64,000 nt of DNA from Bacillus sp. FJAT-49711 (GCF_018343715.1 NZ_JAGYPL010000003.1:1-64000); one strand, 5' to 3'; shown: positions 44,746-53,347, counted from the stretch's first letter. Made by a program: numbers and translations. The notes: generated from the letters alone by a model not told the origin.

Positions 44746-44763
44746 ACCTAATGATTATTAGGT
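44746..44763. promoter_or_regulatory. Candidate TetR operator
   Basis: Perfect inverted repeat ACCTAAT-GATT-ATTAGGT, 10 bp before the tetR start and overlapping its ribosome binding site (AGGTGGTGA). Such a site would allow autorepression of the following operon. Confidence 0.65.
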
Positions 44764-44773
44764 GGTGAATATT

Positions 44774-45361
44774 TTGACTAAAGACAAAATTTTGGAAGCG
44801 GCGATTCATCAGTATTCGCTACATAACTATCATGGGGCGACGATGGAGAAAATTGCAAAAGAGGTTGGAATCAAACCCGCCTCCATTTACTTTTTCTATA
44901 AAAACAAAGAATCGTTATTCGCAGCAGCGTTTCAAAAGTTATTGGAAAGTCATTTCGTACGCATGCAAACTATTTTGGAGGAAGTACGCGAAAAACCAGT
45001 CTTGGTCATTTTCGCAACGTTAATGAAAGGGACAGTCGAATACCATAAGAGCAATATGAATGAAACGAATGCGTATATTTCACTCGTCACATCTCCACCG
45101 GCAGAAATTAAAAAATTCCTTCATGATCATATGATTAAGTTTGACACGTGGATGATCGAATCTTTACATCACCTAATTAAACGGGACTTTCCCGAAATAT
45201 CTGATAAAGAAACGATTAACTTAACAAGACAATTTATTTTATTACTGGACGGAATTTTTTGGGAAATTAATTTATACGATGATGACGAATTGTCTATGCA
45301 AATTGAACAAGCTTTACACATTTTAGAGATATTATTAGGGGGAAATAAAAATGCAAAATGA
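44774..45361 (+). CDS. TetR-family regulator
   Basis: 195 residues: N-terminal TetR HTH (ILEAAIHQYSLHNYHGATME, KIAKEVGIKPASIYFFYKNK) and a ligand-binding helical domain. The TTG at 44774 lies 7 nt after AGGTGGTGA; an upstream GTG is less well placed. It overlaps the permease gene by 11 bp and probably senses a substrate of this operon. Confidence 0.88.
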   Translation: MTKDKILEAAIHQYSLHNYHGATMEKIAKEVGIKPASIYFFYKNKESLFAAAFQKLLESHFVRMQTILEEVREKPVLVIFATLMKGTVEYHKSNMNETNAYISLVTSPPAEIKKFLHDHMIKFDTWMIESLHHLIKRDFPEISDKETINLTRQFILLLDGIFWEINLYDDDELSMQIEQALHILEILLGGNKNAK

Positions 45362-46628
45362 TTACGCAAGAGAAGCAGTCCCTGAGAGTGAAAGAAAAAA
45401 ATGGTTATCCATCAGTCTCGTCTGGATTGCAGTAGGAATTGACTTATCTGCCATGCTATTTGGGGCAGAGCTTGGAAATGGAATGAATTTTAATGACGCG
45501 TTGCTGTCAGTCATAATCGGGTCTGCCATATTGGGAGTACTCGCAGCTTTTTGTGCTTACGTAGGTGCCGTTACGGGACTTTCCACTTCGATGATTTCGA
45601 GGTTTACATTCGGAATTTCCGGAGCAAAATTTGTTTCCTTCTTTATCGCAATTTCATTATTGGGCTGGTTTGGAGTTCAAGCCGGATTTTTCGCTGAGAA
45701 CGCATCTGCAGCGATTAAAGGGGCATTGGGTTTAGAACTTCCTATGCCACTGCTTGCTGGGATTGGCGGGATCTTAATGATGACGACCGCCATTATTGGA
45801 TACCGTGCGATTGAAAAACTTAGCTCTTGGTCCGTCCCTTTACTATTAATTCTTGTTATTTTAGCTGTTATTTTAGCTATTAAACAATTTGGTCTTAGTG
45901 AGCTAAAAGCACCTGTCGATAATGTATTTTCATTTGGTATGGCGATTTCTCTTGTTATTAGTATTTTTGTAACAGGGGCAGTCATTTCTCCAGACGTCTC
46001 CAGATGGGCAAAAACAAAGAAAGATGCCGTGTTAGCTTCCTTCTTTGGCTTCTTCTTCGGAAATAGCTTCATGATTATTGTAGCAATGATTTTATCTAGA
46101 ATTATGGACGAAAGCAGTTTAACGACGATTATGATTACAGTCGGACTAGGAATACCAGGAATATTAGTACTCATTCTTGCACAATGGACAACAAATACGA
46201 GCAATGCTTATTCTTCCGGATTAAGTCTTTCTGTCATTTTTACTCGTACAAATAAAGCAGTCCTTACCTTAATTGCAGGTTTAATTGGAACATTTCTCGC
46301 TGTACTTGGAATTTATGATTATTTTATTAATTTCTTAAGCATCATGACATTGTTTATCGCTCCGATTGGTGGAGTTTATACAGCCTATTACTATATTGGC
46401 GGAGCAAAGCTTTTTGATACTTTAAACGACAAAGCATTTAAATTCCTGCCGTTAACGGCTTGGGCTCTTGGTACATTGATCAGCTGGTTTACAACAGAAG
46501 CCCCAATAGGTCTGGAGCTTTTCACGTTTACAACGATCCCATCCTTGGACAGCTTTGTAATTGCATTTATCTTCCAAGCAATTTTCATACTAATCTTTAA
46601 ACAACGTGGACAGAAAGGTGCGATCTAA
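45351..46628 (+). CDS. NCS1-family permease (CodB-like)
   Basis: 425 residues with about 12 TM helices; conserved SLVWIAVGIDLSAMLFGAEL at the first helix and PDVSRWAKTKKDAV characteristic of cytosine/purine/hydantoin permeases. Substrate unknown; the downstream hydantoinase-like genes suggest a cyclic amide or nucleobase derivative. Confidence 0.9.
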   Translation: MQNDYAREAVPESERKKWLSISLVWIAVGIDLSAMLFGAELGNGMNFNDALLSVIIGSAILGVLAAFCAYVGAVTGLSTSMISRFTFGISGAKFVSFFIAISLLGWFGVQAGFFAENASAAIKGALGLELPMPLLAGIGGILMMTTAIIGYRAIEKLSSWSVPLLLILVILAVILAIKQFGLSELKAPVDNVFSFGMAISLVISIFVTGAVISPDVSRWAKTKKDAVLASFFGFFFGNSFMIIVAMILSRIMDESSLTTIMITVGLGIPGILVLILAQWTTNTSNAYSSGLSLSVIFTRTNKAVLTLIAGLIGTFLAVLGIYDYFINFLSIMTLFIAPIGGVYTAYYYIGGAKLFDTLNDKAFKFLPLTAWALGTLISWFTTEAPIGLELFTFTTIPSLDSFVIAFIFQAIFILIFKQRGQKGAI

Positions 46629-46629
46629 C

Positions 46630-47724
46630 ATGAAGTGGTTGAATGAAGAAGATATTGAGAATATTGCTATCGGCGCCGCGGTTCTTGGAACGGGCGGCGG
46701 AGGAGATCCGTATATCGGAAAAATGATGGCTCTCTCTGCCATTAAAAAATATGGTCCTGTACAAGTGATTACTGTTGACGAATTAACAGATGACCAATGG
46801 GTGCTTCCTGCATCAGGAATGGGTTCGCCAAGCGTTTTAGTTGAAAAAATCCCTTCATTTGAACAATTGGCCGCTCCTTTAAAAGCTTTTGAAAAAGTAA
46901 CTGGTAAGAAAACAGATGTTGTAATGCCGATTGAAATTGGTGGAGTTAATTCACTCATCCCTGTTGCGGTAGCTGCTATGAACGGCATTCCCATTTTAGA
47001 CGGAGATGCGATGGGACGAGCTTTTCCTGAAGCGCAGATGGTTACCTTCCATTTAGATGGATTAAAGCCGGAATTTGTGACAATTGCGGACGAACAAGGA
47101 AATACAGTAACAATTGAACCTGCAGATGGATATTGGAGTGAAAAGTTATCTAGAAATGTAACAATTTCAATGGGTGGATCCTCTATTGTTTGTGATTACG
47201 GAATTTCTGGAAAGCAAGCGAAGAAAAGCGTCATCCCTGGAACGTTATCATTAGCTAGACAAATCGGTGCACTTTTGAAAGAACAGCGGACCGCTTCTGT
47301 TCACCCTATCGTTCAGATGTTGGATATTCTCGGCGGATTTAAGCTTTTCAAAGGAAAAGCCATGCATATAGAGCGTGGAATTCAAGGTGGTTTTACTCGT
47401 GGTGAAGCCCATTTTGAAGGTATTGATGAAAATGCAAATCAGTCCTGCACGTTGTTCTTCCAAAACGAGCATCTTCTTGCAGAAGTGGACGGAAAACCAA
47501 TTGCGATGGCACCGGATTTAATTGCCGTGTTGGATGAGGAAACAGGAATGCCGATTACGACGGAAGGATTGAAGTATGGCGCCAGAGCGGTCATCGTCGC
47601 TTTCCCTTCACATGAAAAATGGCGTACTCCGATTGGGATTGAAACGGCCGGGCCGCGTTATTTCAAATACCCATACGATTATATTCCTCTAGAAACACTA
47701 GTAAAGGAGCATTCATCCAAATGA
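46630..47724 (+). CDS. DUF917 family protein
   Basis: 364 residues (IAIGAAVLGTGGGGDPYIGK at the N-terminus, VVMPIEIGGVNSLIPVAVAA). DUF917 proteins are commonly paired with hydantoinase/oxoprolinase-type genes. The ATG at 46630 follows AAAGGTG by 8 nt, 1 nt after the permease stop. It overlaps the next gene by 4 bp. Biochemical role uncertain. Confidence 0.88.
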   Translation: MKWLNEEDIENIAIGAAVLGTGGGGDPYIGKMMALSAIKKYGPVQVITVDELTDDQWVLPASGMGSPSVLVEKIPSFEQLAAPLKAFEKVTGKKTDVVMPIEIGGVNSLIPVAVAAMNGIPILDGDAMGRAFPEAQMVTFHLDGLKPEFVTIADEQGNTVTIEPADGYWSEKLSRNVTISMGGSSIVCDYGISGKQAKKSVIPGTLSLARQIGALLKEQRTASVHPIVQMLDILGGFKLFKGKAMHIERGIQGGFTRGEAHFEGIDENANQSCTLFFQNEHLLAEVDGKPIAMAPDLIAVLDEETGMPITTEGLKYGARAVIVAFPSHEKWRTPIGIETAGPRYFKYPYDYIPLETLVKEHSSK

Positions 47725-49265
47725 TTAGACTCGGAATAGATGTAGGCGGAACGAATACTGATGGCGTCATTTTAAATAGCGAAAATAAAGTACTTGGAAG
47801 TTCCAAAACAGCAACAACAAAAGATATTTTCACTGGAATCCAAAAAACTATCAAAGCACTTTTGGAAACAACACATATCAATGCTGATGAAATAAAAGTA
47901 GCGACACTAGGGACAACTCATTGCACGAATGCGATTGTTGAAAGAAAAGCTTTAAACAAAGTTGGGATCGTCCGAATTTGTTTACCCTCTGGATCAACGG
48001 TTCCTCCACTATTAGGCTGGCCGGAAGATTTAGTTGAGAAGCTTGAAGCCGTGACAGTGCTTGTCCACGGAGGATATGAATTTAACGGGTCACCGATTTC
48101 TCAGCTTAACTTTGATGAATTAAACCAAGTTGCAGAACAATTTCGCGGAAAAGTTGATTCCATCGCAATTTCAGGTGTATTTTCTCCTGTTTTGGGTGAT
48201 CAAGAAAAAGAAGTTGCAGCCTTCTTCGAAAAAGAATTGTCAGGTATTCCAATTTCTTTATCTAGTGAAATTGGGACAATTGGGTTGATTGAAAGAGAAA
48301 ATGCGACTATTTTAAATGCCGCTTTAATGTCTACCATTAGCCATGTGACAAAAGGTTTTGAACGAGCATTAAACGACGAGGGAATCAACGCAAGCATTTA
48401 TCTCGGACAAAATGACGGTACATTAATGACGAATAGTTTTGCCCAGAAGTACCCTATTTTCACAATTGCTTGTGGACCAACTAACTCGATTAGAGGTGCA
48501 GCACACTTATCCCAAGAGCCGAATGCGATTGTTGTGGATATTGGTGGTACAACGACGGATATTGGTGTTTTATCTAATAGTTTCCCACGTCAAACTTCAT
48601 TAGCTGTAGAAGTAGGCGGCGTCAGAACAAACTACAGGATGCCGGATATTTACTCCATCGGTTTCGGCGGCGGAACTCGTGTATTTCTTGAAGGAGATTC
48701 ATGGAAAATTGGACCTGAAAGTGTCGGATATCAATTGACTGAAAAGGCACTTGTGTTTGGCGGCGATGAATTGACAACAACGGATGTTGCGATTGGCGCT
48801 GGGTATATGGAGATTGAAAATACGGATGTTACACGAGTTGCCGATACTCCATGCGATAAGATTTATCCCGACTTCGTGAGCATGGTTGAAAACGCAATTG
48901 ATCGTATGAAAACTAGCTCCGAAGATCTTCCAGTTGTTTTAGTTGGAGGCGGCGCAGCACTCATGCCTGAAACATTAAAAGGGGCTAGTCGAGTCATTCG
49001 TCCTGAACACGCAAGTGTCGCAAATGCCATTGGCGCGGCACTTGGTGATATTAGCGGGACGGTAGAAAGAATTTACACGCTTGAAAACCGAAGTCATCAA
49101 GAAATTTTAGAAGAAGCTAAAGCGGAAGCGATTCAAACTGCGATTGATGCTGGAGCTAACCGAGACAAAATTGACATTATCCAATTAGAAGATTTTCCTC
49201 TCGCTTATCTGCCAGGAAACGCTATCCTTGTAAGGGTGAAAGCTGCAGGACCACTTTTTGTATAG
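47721..49265 (+). CDS. Hydantoinase/oxoprolinase-family protein (HyuA-like)
   Basis: 514 residues with the ASKHA fold: GIDVGGTNTDGVIL, TLGTTHCTNAIVERK, VVDIGGTTTDIGVL and VLVGGGAALMP. The shorter DUF917-linked type rather than full-length HyuA (about 690). It presumably catalyses ATP-dependent opening of a cyclic amide; substrate not identifiable. Last gene of the operon. Confidence 0.9.
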   Translation: MIRLGIDVGGTNTDGVILNSENKVLGSSKTATTKDIFTGIQKTIKALLETTHINADEIKVATLGTTHCTNAIVERKALNKVGIVRICLPSGSTVPPLLGWPEDLVEKLEAVTVLVHGGYEFNGSPISQLNFDELNQVAEQFRGKVDSIAISGVFSPVLGDQEKEVAAFFEKELSGIPISLSSEIGTIGLIERENATILNAALMSTISHVTKGFERALNDEGINASIYLGQNDGTLMTNSFAQKYPIFTIACGPTNSIRGAAHLSQEPNAIVVDIGGTTTDIGVLSNSFPRQTSLAVEVGGVRTNYRMPDIYSIGFGGGTRVFLEGDSWKIGPESVGYQLTEKALVFGGDELTTTDVAIGAGYMEIENTDVTRVADTPCDKIYPDFVSMVENAIDRMKTSSEDLPVVLVGGGAALMPETLKGASRVIRPEHASVANAIGAALGDISGTVERIYTLENRSHQEILEEAKAEAIQTAIDAGANRDKIDIIQLEDFPLAYLPGNAILVRVKAAGPLFV

Positions 49266-49269
49266 AAAT

Positions 49270-49313
49270 ACGGGGCGTCATCATTTGCGTAATGATGACG
49301 CCCCGTTTTTTTA
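49270..49313 (+). terminator. Terminator of the tetR-NCS1-DUF917-hyu operon
   Basis: Perfect 15-bp stem ACGGGGCGTCATCAT/ATGATGACGCCCCGT, 7-nt loop, then TTTTTTTATTT. Confidence 0.95.
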
Positions 49314-49429
49314 TTTAACCAAAAAATAAATCGAGGATATTTAATCCTGTAGATGACTGCTTATTTTGAACCTCTCACGGCTAAAGTCGTAAGATTCCTA
49401 GGTACAGAAACCCATTGGCTTCTAATGGA

Positions 49430-50602
49430 TTAGGCTATCCCCACAGTTCCTGCGGTTAATCGCAATGCTTCATTGCGAAGATTGATACTTGCGTTAAGAT
49501 CACGTTGATGAAGGCATTCGCATGATGGGCAAGTCCACTCACGCAACGCAAGATCCTTAACGGCTTTATGTTTATGACCACAACGAGAACAAAGTTGACT
49601 GGAAGCAAAATTCCTTGCAACAAAGACTACTTGTTTTCCGTACCATTTTGCTTTATATTCCAACATCGTTCTGAATTGTGACCACGATACTTCACTGATT
49701 GCCTTTGCAAGATGGACATTTTTAAGCATCTTTTTTACAGCTAAATCTTCCATCCCAATCAAGTCGTGGTTTTTGACAAGATGGGTGGAGATTTTATGCA
49801 GCATATTCTGCCGTGAATTCGTGATTTTTTCATGGATCTTGGCGACTTTCACTCGTTGTTTATGCCAATTGGTGGAGCCTACTTGTCGCCTGGATAGGAC
49901 GCGTTGGGCGTTGGCTAACTTTTCCTCTAACGCGCGAAAAAACGTTGGATTTTTGTATACGGTTCCATCTGATAGAGTGGCAAAATCTTTTAATCCAACA
50001 TCGACCCCTATAGATGAACCTGTTTTGAGTAGGGGCTGTATATCCACTTCAACAAGAATGGAAACAAAATATTTACCAGCAGGGTTCCGCCGGATGGTGG
50101 CATTGATGATTCGCCCATGAACTTCTCGACTTTCCGCAAAGCGTACAAGTCCCAGTTTTGGGAGTTTTATATGTTTGCCCAACACGGCAATATTTCCATT
50201 TACATATTTCGTTGTGTAGGATTGAACGGGATTTCTTTTTGACTTAAAGCGAGGCTCATCATTTTGCTTTTTGTAATATCTTCTATAGGCTTCATGGACG
50301 ATTTCAACTGATTTTTGCAGGGCGATGCTGTCTATTTCTTTCAAGAATGGATAGTGTTTCTTCAACTCTGGAAGAGCTTTAATCGACTTGTTTTTGTGGA
50401 AGAATTCTCCTTTCCAGTTGTTCCTAGGGAGTTGTCCGTTTTGAACCATTTCCTCAACCATATGCCAATAGGCATCTTTCCCTTTTTGTTTTCCTACAAA
50501 ATAATTGTAAACAAATCGGCAGCAACCGATGGTTTTGGCGATTAGGACTTCTTGTGTTTTAGTGGGATAGATTCTGAACTTATAGGCTTTGTTCACGATC
50601 AA
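49430..50602 (-). CDS. tnpB: TnpB, RNA-guided nuclease of IS200/IS605
   Basis: 390 residues, apparently complete. RuvC-like residues D201 (GVDVGLKDFA), E285 (LIGMEDLAV) and D368 (LHQRDLNASI) are intact; the zinc finger uses C338, C341, C358 and C361. TnpB proteins are ancestors of Cas12 and use an RNA from the element's right end. TTG start right after tnpA. A guide RNA would come from about 49360-49450. Confidence 0.94.
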   Translation of the reverse strand: MIVNKAYKFRIYPTKTQEVLIAKTIGCCRFVYNYFVGKQKGKDAYWHMVEEMVQNGQLPRNNWKGEFFHKNKSIKALPELKKHYPFLKEIDSIALQKSVEIVHEAYRRYYKKQNDEPRFKSKRNPVQSYTTKYVNGNIAVLGKHIKLPKLGLVRFAESREVHGRIINATIRRNPAGKYFVSILVEVDIQPLLKTGSSIGVDVGLKDFATLSDGTVYKNPTFFRALEEKLANAQRVLSRRQVGSTNWHKQRVKVAKIHEKITNSRQNMLHKISTHLVKNHDLIGMEDLAVKKMLKNVHLAKAISEVSWSQFRTMLEYKAKWYGKQVVFVARNFASSQLCSRCGHKHKAVKDLALREWTCPSCECLHQRDLNASINLRNEALRLTAGTVGIA

Positions 50603-50609
50603 AGGATGC

Positions 50610-51012
50610 TCACCTCACCTTCTGATTTTGAATGTATTGCCGAATCTGGGTTTCTGTCTGTTCGCTAACGGTTGCGACAAAATAAGAAGGGTTCCAGAGA
50701 TGACCACCCCAGAGTGTCCCTTTTAACTCAGGGAACTCTTTAAATAGCAATCTAGCTGAAACTCCTTTTAAATGCCTTGACTATCGGTGGGATAGAATGT
50801 TGGGGAGTGCAGTCTACTAAGAGATGAAGATGATCTTGATCGCTCTCTATGTCCAATATAGTAAAACCATTATCCGCTGCAATCTTATGAAGAAGTTCTT
50901 TTAACCTTACTTCAACATGGTTTACCAATACTTTATGACGATATATTACACACCATACAAGATGATATTGGATCGTGTATACATATCCTCTTGCTTTTTT
51001 TATTTCTGCCAT
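50610..51012 (-). pseudogene. tnpA: TnpA (Y1 transposase of IS200/IS605), frameshifted
   Basis: The ATG at 51012 (MAEIKKARGYVYTIQYH) opens a Y1 transposase with the HUH motif (DHLHLLVD). The frame ends early at FKRSFS. One base fewer in TTTAAAAGGAG restores the family sequence GVSARLLFKEFPELKGTLWG and on to QIRQYIQNQKVR, which includes the probable catalytic Tyr. The element is therefore probably not autonomous. Confidence 0.85.
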
Positions 51013-51111
51013 ATCAGTCACCTCAGATATCAGTGTACCATATGTTAGCACCTTTTTGTGATTGAGTTACGATTATACATGGTCTATATACACTTTGTAT
51101 TTTTGCATATG

Positions 51112-51348
51112 TCAAATCGTTAACGTGACATGAGACACGCCCGATGGAAGCCGACTCATCTCATGATTGAAATCACAAGTGTTCTCGGCTATATCATAAA
51201 ACTCGGAGTAACCACAATTTTTACAAAATACAACAGTGAATTGATTGTGTTGAATATCAAACATTTTAGATAATCCCGTTCCAGTCATGGCGACATCCTT
51301 TGTTCCTGCATCATTACTTCCACATTTTATACACCCTTTGCCAGGCAT
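51112..51348 (-). CDS. Small zinc-ribbon protein with atypical C-terminus
   Basis: 78 residues. The first 50 (MPGKGCIKCGSNDAGTKDVA ... VVFCKNCGYSEFYD) match the small nucleic-acid-binding zinc-ribbon proteins of Bacillus, with two CxxC pairs. The tail (ENTCDFNHEMSRLPSGVSHV) is unlike the usual Ser/Asn-Asp-Phe-Phe-Gly type ending. It lies next to the IS element, so the end may have been replaced. AGGAG lies 7 nt before the ATG. Confidence 0.65.
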   Translation of the reverse strand: MPGKGCIKCGSNDAGTKDVAMTGTGLSKMFDIQHNQFTVVFCKNCGYSEFYDIAENTCDFNHEMSRLPSGVSHVTLTI

Positions 51349-51454
51349 ATTTGTTCTCCTCTCCAACCATCCCGTTTTTTGTATATTAATACGGTGAAAC
51401 TTTGAAAAGGTTTCGGTGGGGAGGTATCAAAAAGAAATATTGGATTCATCGGGA

Positions 51455-51483
51455 TTAGAAATAGTGGTTAGCGTGTATATAAT
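51455..51483 (+). promoter_or_regulatory. Candidate SigA promoter for a short transcript
   Basis: TTAGAA (51455-51460), 17-bp spacer, perfect TATAAT (51478-51483). The transcript would start near 51490 and end at the terminator at about 51616. Confidence 0.55.
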
Positions 51484-51521
51484 GAATCAGTTTATTTTAA
51501 GGAGGAAAGGGAAATTATATT

Positions 51522-51620
51522 ATGAATCGATTTATATATAATCACAGATTAATAGGTTGGATAGCGAGTGTGGCTATCGTAGTATTTGGCGAAGGTGGTG
51601 CCAAATACTTTTTTATTTAA
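51522..51620 (+). CDS. Possible 32-residue membrane peptide on a short transcript
   Basis: ORF starting MNRFIYNHRLIGWIASVAIV with one hydrophobic segment. GGAGG lies 16 nt upstream (far) and AGGG 11 nt upstream. The terminator stem is inside its last codons, so the transcript may instead be a small RNA of about 125 nt. Confidence 0.35.
   Translation: MNRFIYNHRLIGWIASVAIVVFGEGGAKYFFI
51581..51616 (+). terminator. Terminator of the short transcript
   Basis: Perfect 10-bp stem AGTATTTGGC/GCCAAATACT, 9-nt loop, then TTTTTATTT. Confidence 0.88.
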
Positions 51621-51677
51621 CTAATATGGGGTTGTGTTTTCCTTCTTGATAACAATCCACATATTTTTACTGTTGGT

Positions 51678-51706
51678 TTGACAGATCCCGAAACGGGATA
51701 TAGTAA
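51678..51706 (+). promoter_or_regulatory. Candidate promoter with embedded palindrome, ATP-grasp gene
   Basis: TTGACA at 51678-51683; possible -10 boxes TATAGT (15-bp spacer) or TAGTAA (17-bp). The spacer is a perfect inverted repeat ATCCCG-AAA-CGGGAT (51685-51699), a likely regulator site. Confidence 0.45.
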
Positions 51707-51791
51707 TTTCACAAATACAACTCTCTTTTTAGGTATGATTTTTTATAGTTATTAGTATTAATGTTTGATTTAACATTAAGGAGGGGCTGAA

Positions 51792-53027
51792 ATGGAAGAT
51801 ATGACAATTCCAATTACTTCAAGAAAAGACAAAAAGATGGCACCGCTCCGCCCATCCATTTCCATTCATAACATTTATGGTGATGGATTCATTTACAATT
51901 CAAAGTTATATTCGGAGGACTATCAGCATTTTTCAAAAGATATACTGAGCTTAGAAGCGTTGACCGGCAGAGAGATGACCGTTGTCGAAGATACACCGGT
52001 TATTTGTCATGAAGCAACAGCTACAAAACCTGCATTACGGTTGCTTGAAAAAGCTGGGCTGCATATTCCAAACAAGCTTTATACCTACCGAACAGAAGAC
52101 GAATACTTAGCATTGTTGTCTCATCTGCAACACAATCACAAGAAATTAATTTTCCAATATCCTCACCCTAACCATGTAGCATCGTCTGAACTATTTTGGG
52201 TGGATCCCAAGATTCTCACTTATTTGTGTGATAAACGGAGTATCCCACATATAGTTCCGGTAGAACATGTACCTAAAAGAAAAATGATGAGTATTAAGGA
52301 AATTATGCAAAGGATGCCGAAATTGCCTTTCGTTTTGAAAACAGGTGATGGCCGCCCTACCTCAGGAGGATATGGTGTTTTGCTTGTAACAGAGGAGAAG
52401 CAGCTTCATGAACTAGGAAATGAATTTGGGGATTTATCAAATCTTATTGTTGAGGAATTCATTCCTAATGAGAAAAACGTATCTGTCCATTATTTTGTAG
52501 ACAAGGAAGGGAAAATTAGCTTTCTTGGCAAATCAGAACAAATGGTGAACAAGGACGGCTACTTTCAGGGGAGCTGGATTACAATTGAGAAGGAAGAATA
52601 TATGGCTCCCATCGTCAGAACGGGATATAAAGTCATGGGAAAATTGGCAGAGAAGGGCTACATTGGTGTTGCGGGTTTCGATGTGCTTATAAGCGATGAA
52701 AACTATTATTTTATCGATCTAAATATCCGCTTTAATGCTTCCACCTGCGGGCTCTTACTCTGCAGGGATATTTATCAAAATTACGGCAAGAAAACAGTAC
52801 GGCTTACAAACCTTGAATGGAACGGCAATTTTGACCAACTGCTCTCTATTGTCGAAAAGTACCTTTTAAGAGAGCAATTTGTACCACTAAGCTTATTGGA
52901 CGCTTCTTATTTTTCAATAGAAAAAAAGACTTCTAAGGTCGTTGGACTATGTATCGGTCATTCTGCATTAGAAGTAGAAAAGATCCTTAAGGAAATGGAA
53001 AAGGACAGCCTATTTTTAAAAGAGTAG
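51792..53027 (+). CDS. ATP-grasp family protein of unknown substrate
   Basis: 411 residues. A central ATP-grasp fold: PFVLKTGDGRPTSGGYGVLL (ATP loop), LIVEEFIPNEKNVSVHYFVD, and YYFIDLNIRFNASTCG with the metal-binding Asp/Asn. The N-terminal about 170 residues form a pre-ATP-grasp domain. Carboxylate-amine ligase is likely. AAGGAGG precedes the ATG. No biosynthetic partner is adjacent, so the product is unknown. Confidence 0.8.
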   Translation: MEDMTIPITSRKDKKMAPLRPSISIHNIYGDGFIYNSKLYSEDYQHFSKDILSLEALTGREMTVVEDTPVICHEATATKPALRLLEKAGLHIPNKLYTYRTEDEYLALLSHLQHNHKKLIFQYPHPNHVASSELFWVDPKILTYLCDKRSIPHIVPVEHVPKRKMMSIKEIMQRMPKLPFVLKTGDGRPTSGGYGVLLVTEEKQLHELGNEFGDLSNLIVEEFIPNEKNVSVHYFVDKEGKISFLGKSEQMVNKDGYFQGSWITIEKEEYMAPIVRTGYKVMGKLAEKGYIGVAGFDVLISDENYYFIDLNIRFNASTCGLLLCRDIYQNYGKKTVRLTNLEWNGNFDQLLSIVEKYLLREQFVPLSLLDASYFSIEKKTSKVVGLCIGHSALEVEKILKEMEKDSLFLKE

Positions 53028-53097
53028 AGCAGAGAACTACAAAATTAGCCAATGTTTTATCTTTTTAAGTCGCTTGCCTTTTTCAAAAGAATGTATC

Positions 53098-53132
53098 TGA
53101 AGCTAAAACAGCAAAATGCCTTTAGCTTCAGC
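53098..53132 (+). terminator. Hairpin downstream of the ATP-grasp gene
   Basis: Perfect 11-bp stem CTGAAGCTAAA/TTTAGCTTCAG with a 13-nt loop; no close T-run, so termination is uncertain. Confidence 0.45.
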
Positions 53133-53165
53133 CACTCTTTGATTAACTCTTTCTTCATCCATTAT

Positions 53166-53247
53166 AATACAGGACTATATCTTCTAAAAAGATACACCAT
53201 ACTCCAAAGCTGTTTTTTTACTTTTTCTGTTTCGGAACTTCTTTCAT
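53166..53247 (-). pseudogene. Degenerate copy of the larC 3' end
   Basis: Plus-strand words AAGATACACCATACTCCAAA, GCTGTTTTTTTACTTTTTCT and GGAACTTC match, base for base over most of about 80 bp, the 3' end of larC at 54160-54245 (AGACACCATATTTCAAAGCT, GCTTTTTTCACATCTTCAT, GGAACTTC). It has at least one single-base gap and stops in frame. Upstream homology fades near 53260. Confidence 0.75.
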
Positions 53248-53347
53248 GCCAATACCTTTATGATCCAAGTCGTTTTCAGCTACAAACTAGGTGATAGAAA
53301 ACTCATATACACTCTTATTTAATTCAATACGTTTGACATAACTGCAA

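Larger units (their letters stand above)
49365..51090 (-). mobile_element. IS200/IS605-family insertion sequence
   Basis: A tnpA-tnpB pair on the minus strand, flanked on the tnpB side by a right-end hairpin, TCTTACGAC-TTTA-GCCGTGAGA on the minus strand (49373-49394). I could not fix the left end precisely; it lies between the tnpA start (51012) and the zinc-ribbon ORF (51112). No target duplication is expected for this family. Confidence 0.8.

Noticed and set aside
53052-53294. 80-codon plus-strand ORF
   Set aside because: It covers the hairpin after the ATP-grasp gene and the larC remnant on the other strand; low-complexity Phe/Ser-rich product and no SD.
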